From positions 1 to 18,718 of the forward strand of contig JBHHYN010000049.1 in NCBI GenBank assembly GCA_046757565.1: DNA of 18,718 nucleotides, read 5' to 3'. The stretch is from JBHHYN01 sp046757565. GTDB lineage: Bacteria; Pseudomonadota; Gammaproteobacteria; Eutrophobiales; Eutrophobiaceae. The translations under genes and the position numbers were made by a program. The notes under the pieces are model-generated. The model saw only the letters and a list, made by a program, of their open reading frames with translations, did no database searches and was not told the DNA's origin. This document shows, piece by piece, positions 1 to 6,947 of this stretch. Numbering within the stretch: position 1 is the stretch's first letter; the number at the start of each line of letters is the position of its first letter.

Positions 1-69
1 CCGTTCGACTTGCATGTGTTAAGCATGCCGCCAGCGTTCAATCTGAGCCAGGATCAAACTCTTCAGTTT
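1..69 (-). rRNA. rrs: 16S ribosomal RNA, 5' end only
   Basis: Read on the minus strand, this begins AAACTGAAGAGTTTGATCC and runs on with the universal bacterial 16S start (the 27F primer region). The match to the start of mature E. coli 16S rRNA places the mature 5' end at about position 69. Only the first 69 or so bases are present; the rest of the gene lies before position 1. The gene is transcribed away from everything else here and marks the end of an rRNA operon next to the tyrS cluster. Confidence 0.97.
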
Positions 70-297
70 AAGTGTTTGCCCCACCACTTAATCACGTAAT
101 GATTGAGTGGTTATAACTAAACTGCTGAACAATTTAGTAACGGGACTATTCTTGACTCGATGGTTACCGGTTTGACGTTACGTCAAAGCCTGTTTCCACC
201 AAAATACTACATGGTGAAACTAACCCTTAACGTAAGCGCCCACACAAATTTCTTGATCTGTATTATTAAAGAACGGGGTTGGGTTCCCAACCGAGAG
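70..297 (-). promoter_or_regulatory. rRNA operon leader with boxA-like antitermination site
   Basis: This is the transcribed leader between the rrn promoter and mature 16S rRNA. Positions 274-262 (minus strand) read GTTCTTTAATAAT, close to the E. coli rRNA boxA TGCTCTTTAACAAT, the NusB/NusE loading site. Just downstream is a TTTGTGTGGGCGC stretch that also resembles the E. coli 16S leader. A perfect palindrome with 8-base arms (171-187) and an imperfect hairpin at about 192-219 lie closer to 16S and may help pre-rRNA folding and processing. The boxA call rests on sequence similarity and position. Confidence 0.8.
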
Positions 298-303
298 CGC
301 GGA

Positions 304-331
304 ATTATACTCTTCAAAAAGACCCGGTCAA
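304..331 (-). promoter_or_regulatory. rRNA operon sigma-70 promoter
   Basis: On the minus strand there is a -35 TTGACC (331-326), a 16-base spacer and a perfect -10 TATAAT (309-304). The -10 is followed by a GC-rich discriminator, TCCGCGCTC, the type associated with stringent (ppGpp) control of rRNA promoters. The bases upstream of the -35 (about 332-390) are rich in A and T tracts and would suit an UP element. Transcription should begin near 297. Confidence 0.85.
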
Positions 332-515
332 CCTAATTCAATCAAGAAAAGTTGATTAAATTTTTTTCTGAAAATTCAAGCAATTATTAACTCTGACCCG
401 GTACTGTTTCTGCTCTTAAAAAAGCCGTGTTGATGCCTGTTTTTGGCAATGTTTTGATCCTCCATTGATTCCCCATCCAGAATACCTGAAGATGTCTGTA
501 TGCAGGGAGAAAATG

Positions 516-1316
516 ATGTTAGCCGGAAAGAAGATCATCGTCACCGGTGGTGGTAGCGGTATCGGCCGCGCCACCTGTATGCTGGCGGCCCGGGAGGGAG
601 CGGACGTGGCAGTGGCCGACATTAACCCGGTGACCGGCGAGGAGACAGCGGAACGGATCAGGGCAGAAGGCGGCAAGGCAATTCTCGTCACCATGGACGC
701 CGCGCAGAAGGCCGACGCCGAGCGCATGGCGCAGGAGACAATTGAGGCGTTTGGCGGAATCGATGGGCTGGTCTGTTGCGCCATCAAGCTGGTTCCCGGG
801 CGGTTGCAGGATCTCCCGGAAGGCGACTGGGATATGGTCATGAACATCGGCCTGAAAGGCTATTTCCTGTGTGCCCAGGCGGCCGGCCAGACCATGATCG
901 AACAGCGCAGCGGTTCCATCGTTTTTGTCTCTTCCATCGGGGGGATGCAGACCTACCCGTTGGCGGGTGCTTACAGCATCTGCAAATCGGGCGCCATCAT
1001 GCTGGGCAAGCTGTTTGGCGTAGAGTGGGCGCGCTATGGTATCCGCGCCAATACGGTGTCGCCGGGCCAGGTACGCACCCCGATGACCGAGGCGATGTTT
1101 GCAGACCCGGAGCTGGCCGCCGGGCGTGCGGCGGTGGTGCCGGCCGGCCGGGTGGGAACGCCCGAGGAGGTTGCTGAGGGCATCGTCTTTCTGCTCTCCG
1201 AGCGCGCCCGTTATATCACCGCTGTCAACCTGCCTATTGATGGTGGCCAGGTGGAGAGCAAGATGATGCACACGCCGGGCAGAAACTGGGGTGGCAAGGC
1301 CATCGAAAATGAGTAA
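516..1316 (+). CDS. Short-chain dehydrogenase/reductase (SDR), first of a tandem pair
   Basis: NAD(P)-dependent oxidoreductase of the classical SDR family, 266 residues, probably cytoplasmic; substrate unknown. It shows the Rossmann motif TGGGSGIG (residues 10-17), an acidic residue D35 at the end of beta-2 that usually favours NAD over NADP, and the full tetrad N110, S140, Y153, K157. The usual NNAG motif is replaced by CCAIK (87-91). The C-terminus ends in a TPGRNW stretch echoed in the next gene. I start at 516 because an AGGGAG ribosome site (504-509) lies six bases upstream; ATG at 513 and an upstream ATG at 465 are alternatives. SDR2 follows after 23 bases on the same strand, so the two are probably co-transcribed. 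Family is certain; the reaction is not assignable. Confidence 0.93.
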   Translation: MLAGKKIIVTGGGSGIGRATCMLAAREGADVAVADINPVTGEETAERIRAEGGKAILVTMDAAQKADAERMAQETIEAFGGIDGLVCCAIKLVPGRLQDLPEGDWDMVMNIGLKGYFLCAQAAGQTMIEQRSGSIVFVSSIGGMQTYPLAGAYSICKSGAIMLGKLFGVEWARYGIRANTVSPGQVRTPMTEAMFADPELAAGRAAVVPAGRVGTPEEVAEGIVFLLSERARYITAVNLPIDGGQVESKMMHTPGRNWGGKAIENE

Positions 1317-1339
1317 GCCGTCATTGAAGGGGGTAAGTC

Positions 1340-2119
1340 ATGGGCCGATTTGAGGGCAAGGTGTGCATCGTCGCCGGCGGTGCGCGCGGTATAGGCGGGA
1401 AAACCGCGCGGATGTATGCGGAACAGGGAGGACGCGTGCTCATCGGCGATGTCAACGAGGAGTTAGGCCACCGGCTTGCGGCGGAGATCGGAGGATCCAG
1501 CGCAGTTTTTCAACCTCTGGATATCACCCGGCCTGAGGCCTGCCAGGCCGCGGTGGAGCGTGCTGTAACCGAGTTCGGAACGGTGGATCATCTGGTCAAT
1601 AGCGCCATCAAGATGGTCCCCGGCCCGCTTCTGGACCTCAGCCTGGAAAGCTGGCAGCGGGTCGTCGATATCGGCCTCACCGGGATGTTCCTGATGTGTC
1701 AGGCCTTCGGCCGCTGGGTGATCGGCCACGACCGGCAGGGCGCCATCGTCAATCTCTCCTCCAATGCGGGCGTGCAACCTTATGGCCTGTCCGGCGCCTA
1801 CAGTACAGTGAAAGCCGGAATTATTATGCTCACCCAGCACTTTGGCATCGAGTGGGCAGGAAAAAAGATCCGGGCGAATGTGGTGTGTCCAGGCCATACG
1901 GAGACGCCGCTGACGGCCTACTTAAAGGATCCGGCGATAAAGCAGGCGCGCAGCGAGGTCACCCCGCTGGGCCGGGTCGGCCGGCCCGTTGACATCGCCC
2001 AGGCCATTCTGTTTCTGCTCTCCGATGAAGCGGACTATATCACTGCCACCCGGCTCGATGTGGACGGGGGCCTGTTGAAGAGCGTCTTTAACCACATGCC
2101 CGGAAGAAAATGGGATTGA
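1340..2119 (+). CDS. Short-chain dehydrogenase/reductase (SDR), second of a tandem pair
   Basis: SDR-family protein of 259 residues and a clear paralogue of its upstream neighbour: both carry the odd SAIK/CAIK plus VPG stretch in place of NNAG, IGL-x-G after it, and a PGR-x-W C-terminus. The glycine motif is GGARGIG (13-19), D37 suggests NAD, and S141, Y154 and K158 of the active site are present. The fourth catalytic residue, normally Asn, is Asp here (D110, in DIGLTG); the upstream paralogue keeps Asn. A strong AAGGGGG ribosome site precedes the ATG. It may act alone with altered chemistry or pair with SDR1 as a non-equivalent subunit, as in the BbsC/BbsD dehydrogenase of anaerobic toluene degradation. 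That pairing is inference. Confidence 0.93.
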   Translation: MGRFEGKVCIVAGGARGIGGKTARMYAEQGGRVLIGDVNEELGHRLAAEIGGSSAVFQPLDITRPEACQAAVERAVTEFGTVDHLVNSAIKMVPGPLLDLSLESWQRVVDIGLTGMFLMCQAFGRWVIGHDRQGAIVNLSSNAGVQPYGLSGAYSTVKAGIIMLTQHFGIEWAGKKIRANVVCPGHTETPLTAYLKDPAIKQARSEVTPLGRVGRPVDIAQAILFLLSDEADYITATRLDVDGGLLKSVFNHMPGRKWD

Positions 2120-2215
2120 TCTACATAGGATCTGAGTATCCGGCGTAATGATGTATAAGGAGGCATATTCGGGCTCCGAGGGCGGCATTCCCTCAACTCT
2201 CAGGAGTATTCAAGA

Positions 2216-2962
2216 ATGCGCCGGCACACCCTGAGCCATTTTGTCATCCTGATCACAGCCATATTCTGGCTTGTGGCGACAACGGCATTTGCCGGTGAAC
2301 GCCGTGTCACGTTCCGGGCCGGGGCGCTGATCGAAGTCAATTTCCTTGCCGTCGAGGCGTCAGCCAGGGCCACCGCTGCGCGGGCAGACGATTATTACCA
2401 CGAGGTGGGAGGGACTGTTACCGACGCCGGGGGTGAAATCCTGGGCGTGTTCGATGTCTACCAGGTCAGCAATGGCATGGTACACCCCCAAAGTGTCGGG
2501 GTAGTGCAGTGGCCGGGACCCGATTCCTTCAGAACCTTCAAGCGGGAAATTGACAGGAACGGGTTGGGCGTGCGCACGCAGGTTTGGCGGAATTTTTACA
2601 GGCTCGATGGGGACGACGATATCACCGTGACCTTCAACAGCGACAAGGTCTATGAATTCGTCACACTGGTGCTCAACCCCCTCGGTGCGGACAAAATGGC
2701 GGCGTTTGCCAGCGCCATCATGCCCCTGGCCGGGCGGAAATTTACCCGCACGCCGTTGATCACGCTGTTACCGGTGGAGCGGCCGGGGGCCGGTCTGCGC
2801 CCGGACCTGAAAGCAGACCGGGCGCATATTGTGCAGTGGGACAACAAACGGCTCATCAGGGCCTGGATGGAGCACGCACAGACCTACACGGACAGTGTCC
2901 GCGATCTGCTCGATCCCGCCGTCGACCGGCGCGAACTGATTTGGACGCAGTGGTTGAGATAG
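2216..2962 (+). CDS. Exported protein of unknown function
   Basis: I do not recognise this 248-residue protein. The N-terminus MRRHTLSHFVILITAIFW continues to VATTAFA, a good Sec signal peptide with cleavage near residue 26-27, so the mature protein should be periplasmic or secreted. The mature part has no obvious membrane segment, no cysteine, and a mixed, probably beta-rich composition (repeated VTF/VTV stretches, residues 30-160) followed by a charged helical C-terminal part (about 195-248) with several Trp. An AGGAG ribosome site (2202-2206) lies nine bases before the ATG. It follows the two SDR genes on the same strand after 96 bases, so it could belong to the same transcript, and it converges on the exported FAH-family gene. 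Confidence 0.8.
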   Translation: MRRHTLSHFVILITAIFWLVATTAFAGERRVTFRAGALIEVNFLAVEASARATAARADDYYHEVGGTVTDAGGEILGVFDVYQVSNGMVHPQSVGVVQWPGPDSFRTFKREIDRNGLGVRTQVWRNFYRLDGDDDITVTFNSDKVYEFVTLVLNPLGADKMAAFASAIMPLAGRKFTRTPLITLLPVERPGAGLRPDLKADRAHIVQWDNKRLIRAWMEHAQTYTDSVRDLLDPAVDRRELIWTQWLR

Positions 2963-2964
2963 CC

Positions 2965-2983
2965 GGAGGGACTGCTACCCTCC
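2965..2983. terminator. Hairpin between convergent genes, possible weak terminator
   Basis: GGAGGG and CCCTCC form a perfect six-base-pair stem around a seven-base loop, just after the stop of the exported protein and before the convergent FAH gene end. There is no T-tract on either side, so it is not a typical intrinsic terminator. Its place between converging genes is the main argument for a role in ending transcription. Confidence 0.3.
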
Positions 2984-3039
2984 CAGCCTGTAACCAAACT
3001 GCGAACTTACGTCCGCGGCTGTACTCTCTCAGGTTTGGA

Positions 3040-3888
3040 TTACGGTTTGACGACCTGGTTGTGCAGGATGCCGACCCCCTGTACCTCGACTTCAACCACG
3101 TCACCGGGTTGCATTGCCCGGGTTTTGCCCGGAGTGCCGGTAAAGATCAGATCGCCCGGGTAGAGGGTAAAATAGCGGCTTGCATAGCTGACGATTTGAT
3201 CCACGCTGCTCATCATGTTCCTGGTGCGTTCTGATTGGCGGATTTCGCCGTTCACGCGGGTTTGCACGAGCAGATCGTTATAGTCGAGGCCCTGCGCGAT
3301 GACCGGGCCTACCGGAGCGAACCCGTCTGTGGCCTTGCCGCGCAACCACTGCAGGTCGTTCGCTTGCCAGTCGCGTTCACTGACATCATTGCCCGCGGTA
3401 ATTCCGAAGATATAGTCTGGCGCCTCGTCAACCGTGACGTTTTTTGCCTTTTTGCCGATCACTACCACCATTTCCCCCTCATAATGCAGGTTACCGGCAT
3501 CTTCCGGATAGATAATACTGTCGCCGCCGGCGATCAGGGCGCTGGGTAACTTGGCGAACAGGCTGGGGGTTTTACCTCCGGCGAATACTCCGTGGCTACG
3601 GTAGTTGCGGCCCACTGCCAGGATCTTGCTGGGCGCGGTCGGCGGCAACAGTTTGACGGCAGACAACTCAAAAGAGTTTCCGGTACGGTGGTGTTCGGCG
3701 AAGATGTTGCCGCTGAGTTCATGGACAGTGGTTCCATCAACTATGCCATATGATACGGCGCCATTTTGCCGGTAACGCACATACCGGGTGACCTCCGCAG
3801 ACGCCCCCATATTAACCAGCAGAATAAAAAGCCCTAAAAAAAACGCAACTCGGTAAAGCACGGCAGGTTTTCCAGGTTCCTGATTCAT
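3040..3888 (-). CDS. Fumarylacetoacetate hydrolase family protein with signal peptide
   Basis: Member of the FAH superfamily, which hydrolyses or decarboxylates acylpyruvate-like compounds with a divalent metal. In the 282-residue product the metal ligands are visible as E137 and E139 (HYEGEM) and D168 (GNDVSERDW); GRNYRSH (93-99) and the C-terminal FTGTPG and PGDVVEVEV stretches are also typical. Unusually, the N-terminus has a basic start, a hydrophobic core (about 13-27) and an ASA cleavage site near residue 31, so the enzyme is probably exported or membrane-anchored, whereas most relatives are cytoplasmic. I start at the second ATG (3888) because GGAG lies seven bases upstream; the ATG at 3903 has no ribosome site. 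Substrate unknown; family call is firm. Confidence 0.9.
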   Translation of the reverse strand: MNQEPGKPAVLYRVAFFLGLFILLVNMGASAEVTRYVRYRQNGAVSYGIVDGTTVHELSGNIFAEHHRTGNSFELSAVKLLPPTAPSKILAVGRNYRSHGVFAGGKTPSLFAKLPSALIAGGDSIIYPEDAGNLHYEGEMVVVIGKKAKNVTVDEAPDYIFGITAGNDVSERDWQANDLQWLRGKATDGFAPVGPVIAQGLDYNDLLVQTRVNGEIRQSERTRNMMSSVDQIVSYASRYFTLYPGDLIFTGTPGKTRAMQPGDVVEVEVQGVGILHNQVVKP

Positions 3889-3897
3889 GAACTCGCT

Positions 3898-3910
3898 CCG
3901 CATATTGCAT
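3898..3910. repeat. Partial copy of the MITE terminal repeat
   Basis: CCGCATATTGCAT here is identical to positions 5218-5230, part of the left terminal inverted repeat of the MITE-like element near tyrS. It sits immediately upstream of the FAH gene ribosome site. I could not find a matching opposite end nearby, so it may be a solitary remnant or chance similarity. Confidence 0.4.
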
Positions 3911-3980
3911 AAAGTTGATGATCCCGTAAGACAAGAATGACTCCATTGAGTTTAATGAGCGTGCGCACCATAACAATGAA

Positions 3981-5180
3981 TCACTTGACTGTCACTCTGG
4001 CAAATTTGCGCTTACCTACCTGGACGACATAGGTATTTCCCGATGGGAGCCGGGCATCTCTGTTGGAAATTTTCTCCCCATCAACGCGTACGGCGCCCTG
4101 GTCGATCATACGCAGCGCCTCTGAAGTGCTGGCCGTCAGGTTTGAGTGCTTCAGTAAGCGGGCAATCGCCGTGCTGCCATGATCCGACGGCATCTCCACT
4201 TCCGGCATCTCCTCCGGCATGCGGCCATGACGAAAACGGTTGATGAACTCTCCCTGTGCCGACCCGGCCTCTTTGCGGCTGTGAAATCGGGTGACGATCT
4301 CTTCCGCCAGTTGCATCTTGATGTCGCGGGGATTGGCGCCGTTATCAACCTCCTTGCGTAATCCCTCAATCTCACTCATCGGACGGAAGCTGAGTAACTC
4401 CAGATAGCGCCACATCAGTTCATCAGAAATGGACATAAGTTTTCCGAACATCTCACCCGCAGTTTCATCAATACCGATGTAGTTATTCAACGACTTGGAC
4501 ATCTTCTGGACCCCGTCCAGCCCTTCCAGAATAGGCATGGTCAGAATGACCTGGGGCTCCTGGCCGTATTCCTTCTGCAACTCTCGCCCGACCAGTAAAT
4601 TAAATTTCTGATCGGTGCCGCCCAGTTCGACATCGGCCTTCATGGCTACGGAGTCATATCCCTGCATCAAGGGATACAGAAGTTCATGGATCGAGACAGG
4701 TTGATTTTCCGCCAAACGTTTCCTGAAATCATCCCGCTCCAACATGCGGGCTACGGTATATTTCGCGGCCAGCTTGATCATTCCGGCAGAACCCAACTCC
4801 TCTCCCCATGAGGAGTTGAAACAGATCTCCGTCTTTTCCGGATCCAGTATCTTGAATACCTGCTCCTGGTAGGTCCTGGCATTCTCGTGGATCTCTTCTC
4901 TGCTCAAGGGCTTGCGCATGATGTTCCTGCCCGAGGGGTCACCGATGAGGCCGGTAAAATCGCCGATGAGAAACATGACATGGTGGCCCAGCTCCTGGAA
5001 GTGACGCAGCTTGTTGATGAGTACCGTATGGCCCAGATGCAGGTCCGGCGCTGTGGGATCAAAGCCTGCCTTGACCCGTAGCGGGATATTACGCCGGAGC
5101 CTGTCCGCAAGTTCCGACTCCAGCAGAATTTCGTCCGCACCGCGGCGTATTTGTGCAAGTTGGTCGTCTTCTTGTGCCAT
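3981..5180 (-). CDS. tyrS: Tyrosyl-tRNA synthetase
   Basis: Class I aminoacyl-tRNA synthetase that charges tRNA-Tyr; cytoplasmic. Counting from the 5180 start (399 residues), the HIGH-type motif HLGH is at 48-51 and KMSKS at 226-230, both in the Rossmann catalytic half. GFDPTAPDLHLGHTVLINKL and YTVARMLERDDF are diagnostic for this subgroup, which I recall from Pseudomonas. A C-terminal S4-like RNA-binding domain (about 335-399) contains GAVRVDGEKISNRD. I start at 5180 because GGAA lies a few bases upstream and it fits the family N-terminus; the ATG at 5198 adds six residues but has no ribosome site. Upstream bases carry a MITE-like element, so the original promoter may be displaced. It is divergent from the M23 gene. 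Confidence 0.96.
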   Translation of the reverse strand: MAQEDDQLAQIRRGADEILLESELADRLRRNIPLRVKAGFDPTAPDLHLGHTVLINKLRHFQELGHHVMFLIGDFTGLIGDPSGRNIMRKPLSREEIHENARTYQEQVFKILDPEKTEICFNSSWGEELGSAGMIKLAAKYTVARMLERDDFRKRLAENQPVSIHELLYPLMQGYDSVAMKADVELGGTDQKFNLLVGRELQKEYGQEPQVILTMPILEGLDGVQKMSKSLNNYIGIDETAGEMFGKLMSISDELMWRYLELLSFRPMSEIEGLRKEVDNGANPRDIKMQLAEEIVTRFHSRKEAGSAQGEFINRFRHGRMPEEMPEVEMPSDHGSTAIARLLKHSNLTASTSEALRMIDQGAVRVDGEKISNRDARLPSGNTYVVQVGKRKFARVTVK

Positions 5181-5207
5181 CTGCTGTTCCGGTCCCATCA
5201 GAAATCG

Positions 5208-5374
5208 CTAGCTTAGCCCGCATATTGCATGAGTACGCTGGCAATCTACACGTAATCCCCTCAAGATTAAGGATGTCACCATTTCATAAAGAAATACAGT
5301 TTGTATCTGCTTTCCCGCTTGGTGAGCCCAGCGCGATCATCTCGCCAACTCACGCAATATGCGGGCTAGCTTAG
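5208..5374. mobile_element. MITE-like element with terminal inverted repeats and 9-bp direct repeats
   Basis: Positions 5217-5234 and 5348-5365 are inverted repeats of 18 bases with one mismatch, beginning CCCGCATATTGC. They bound a 149-base segment with no convincing gene. Outside them lie perfect nine-base direct repeats, CTAGCTTAG (5208-5216 and 5366-5374), as expected for target-site duplication. Size, structure and lack of a transposase fit a non-autonomous miniature inverted-repeat element moved by a transposase elsewhere in the genome. It sits in the divergent promoter region of tyrS and the M23 peptidase, 27 bases from the tyrS start. The transposase family cannot be assigned here. 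Confidence 0.75.
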
Positions 5375-5396
5375 TCACCACTCTCTCAGGAGCAGC

Positions 5397-5425
5397 CCTC
5401 GTCATTGACGAGGTCTCGTTGAGAC
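5397..5425. promoter_or_regulatory. Two adjoining hairpins upstream of the M23 peptidase gene
   Basis: CCTCGTC-ATT-GACGAGG (5397-5413) is a perfect seven-base-pair stem, directly followed by GTCTC-GTT-GAGAC (5413-5425), a five-base-pair stem. A third pairing, ACGAG with CTCGT (5408-5419), would compete with both. No T-tract follows. They lie between the MITE-like element and the putative M23 promoter and could be an operator or structural element; function unknown. Confidence 0.4.
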
Positions 5426-5449
5426 GATATGGTTCGCATAAATTATCTA

Positions 5450-5477
5450 TTGATCACCTTGGGTTACACAGTATACA
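5450..5477 (+). promoter_or_regulatory. Putative sigma-70 promoter of the M23 peptidase - anmK genes
   Basis: TTGATC (5450-5455), a 16-base spacer and TATACA (5472-5477) match a sigma-70 promoter at four of six bases each. The surrounding 70 bases are AT-rich and unlike the coding sequence that follows. If real, transcription starts near 5484 and the peptidase must begin at ATG 5501, not at the in-frame ATG 5429. Confidence 0.4.
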
Positions 5478-5500
5478 TAAAGAAAGACTATAAGAGCGAG

Positions 5501-6940
5501 ATGTGGCGGTCTCCGCAACGGCGCCGGTTTTTCCGTTACAAACCATGGCTGTTCGTCCTCGGCGGTGGCTGCCTCACTCTGTTTTTCTACGTGGCCGGGC
5601 CTATGGGCAAACGCAAGCCGCTACTCAATGAAGAGCTGCCATTGCCTGCGGGATCGATGCACCCGCATGCAGCGACAACGGACGATACGCCGCTGTCATA
5701 TTCCATTTCAACAGTGACAGGGATCCATGGCAACAGGCAGGCAATCACCCCTCCCGCCGCCGGGATTGCCAGCGTGCCTTGGCAAACTCTGAAAATTCAA
5801 CGGGGTGATAATCTTTCCCTGATCTTTGAGCGCATGGGTCTACGGCCGGTCATCGTGCAGCAAATCATGGCACTTGGCCGGGATACAGCAATACTCAGGC
5901 ATCTCATCCCTGACCAGACGCTCTATTTTCAGATCGATGGGAAGAGCCGGTTACTGGCATTGAAATATGAACCTGATTTAACCACGACGCTTCAGATTAC
6001 CGAACGGGATGGCGCTTTCACCAGTGAGGTTGTCGTTACCGAACTGGAAAAACGCATCAAGAAGGTCGAGGCCGTCATCAACAATTCTCTTTTTATCGCA
6101 GGACAAAACGCCGGTTTGAGTGATAATTTAATCATGCGCCTGGTTGCCATCTATGCCTGGGATATCGATTTTGCACTGGCTATCAGGGCCGGCGACCGCT
6201 TCAGGATAATCTATGAAGAGCAGTACAAGGACGGGGAAAAAGTCGGGGAAGGACCGATCCTGGCGGCAGAATTTATCAATAGAGGAAAGCAGTACCGGGC
6301 GGTCCGCTATACCTCGCCAAAAGGCCGCAGTGATTACTATAGTGATACCGGTTTCAGTATGCGCAAGGCCTTTTTACGGACTCCGGTTAAATTCAGCCGC
6401 ATCAGTTCCCGCTTCTCGTGGCGCAGGAAGCATCCGATCCTGAACACAATCCGCGCCCACAAGGGGGTTGACTACGCAGCGCCCACCGGCACTCCGATCA
6501 AGGCCACCGGAGAAGGTACGGTGATTTTTGCCGGACGAAAAGGCGGTTATGGCAAGACCGTCATCCTGAAACATGGGGGCATTTACAGTACCCTGTACGC
6601 CCATATGTCCCGTTACGGCAAAGGGATGAAACGCGGCAAGCACATTAAACAAGGACAAGTCATCGGCTATGTGGGCATGACCGGTAGCGCTACGGGCCCC
6701 CACCTGCACTACGAATTCCGGGTAAACGGTGTGCATCGCAACCCGCTTACCGTTAAACTGCCAAAAGCGGCCAGGATCCCTGGTAATCTGATGGCCCATT
6801 TTAAGGCGCAGACAGCCCTGTTGCTGGCCAGGCTGGACACACCCATACAAACAGAGATTGTCAGTAATCCGCCGTCTTCGCCAAAAGCCATGGTCATTGC
6901 CCGGCAACACACCAACATTTCAACTGTTTCCAGGAACTAA
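5501..6940 (+). CDS. mepM: M23-family murein DD-endopeptidase, MepM-like
   Basis: Zinc peptidase that cuts peptidoglycan cross-links in the periplasm, of the MepM/YebA type. From the 5501 start (479 residues): a short basic cytoplasmic end and a membrane anchor (about 14-32), a LysM-like segment beginning LKIQRGDNLSLIFERMG (about 94-140), a linker domain (about 165-290), and the LytM domain (about 300-430). The zinc ligands are H320 and D324 (HKGVD) and H403 in GPHLHYEF; H368 (YAHMS) and H401 complete the active site. The in-frame ATG at 5429 would add 24 residues, but that stretch is AT-rich and overlaps a putative promoter. anmK begins eight bases after the stop. Placement beside anmK and divergent from tyrS is a conserved gammaproteobacterial order. 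It probably acts in wall growth; the exact substrate is inferred. Confidence 0.93.
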   Translation: MWRSPQRRRFFRYKPWLFVLGGGCLTLFFYVAGPMGKRKPLLNEELPLPAGSMHPHAATTDDTPLSYSISTVTGIHGNRQAITPPAAGIASVPWQTLKIQRGDNLSLIFERMGLRPVIVQQIMALGRDTAILRHLIPDQTLYFQIDGKSRLLALKYEPDLTTTLQITERDGAFTSEVVVTELEKRIKKVEAVINNSLFIAGQNAGLSDNLIMRLVAIYAWDIDFALAIRAGDRFRIIYEEQYKDGEKVGEGPILAAEFINRGKQYRAVRYTSPKGRSDYYSDTGFSMRKAFLRTPVKFSRISSRFSWRRKHPILNTIRAHKGVDYAAPTGTPIKATGEGTVIFAGRKGGYGKTVILKHGGIYSTLYAHMSRYGKGMKRGKHIKQGQVIGYVGMTGSATGPHLHYEFRVNGVHRNPLTVKLPKAARIPGNLMAHFKAQTALLLARLDTPIQTEIVSNPPSSPKAMVIARQHTNISTVSRN

Positions 6941-6947
6941 CCCGCCT

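Noticed and set aside
465..515. Upstream ATG extending SDR1 by 17 residues
   Set aside because: No ribosome site before it, and the added residues precede the normal SDR N-terminus; AGGGAG sits ahead of 516.
519..1271. Long open frame of 250 codons on the minus strand under SDR1
   Set aside because: It mirrors a clear SDR gene with intact motifs; the protein has no recognisable features. It is a codon-bias shadow.
5429..5500. Upstream ATG extending the M23 peptidase
   Set aside because: The stretch is AT-rich, unlike the gene, contains a promoter-like sequence, and has GAGG too far away to serve as ribosome site. Kept as an alternative only.
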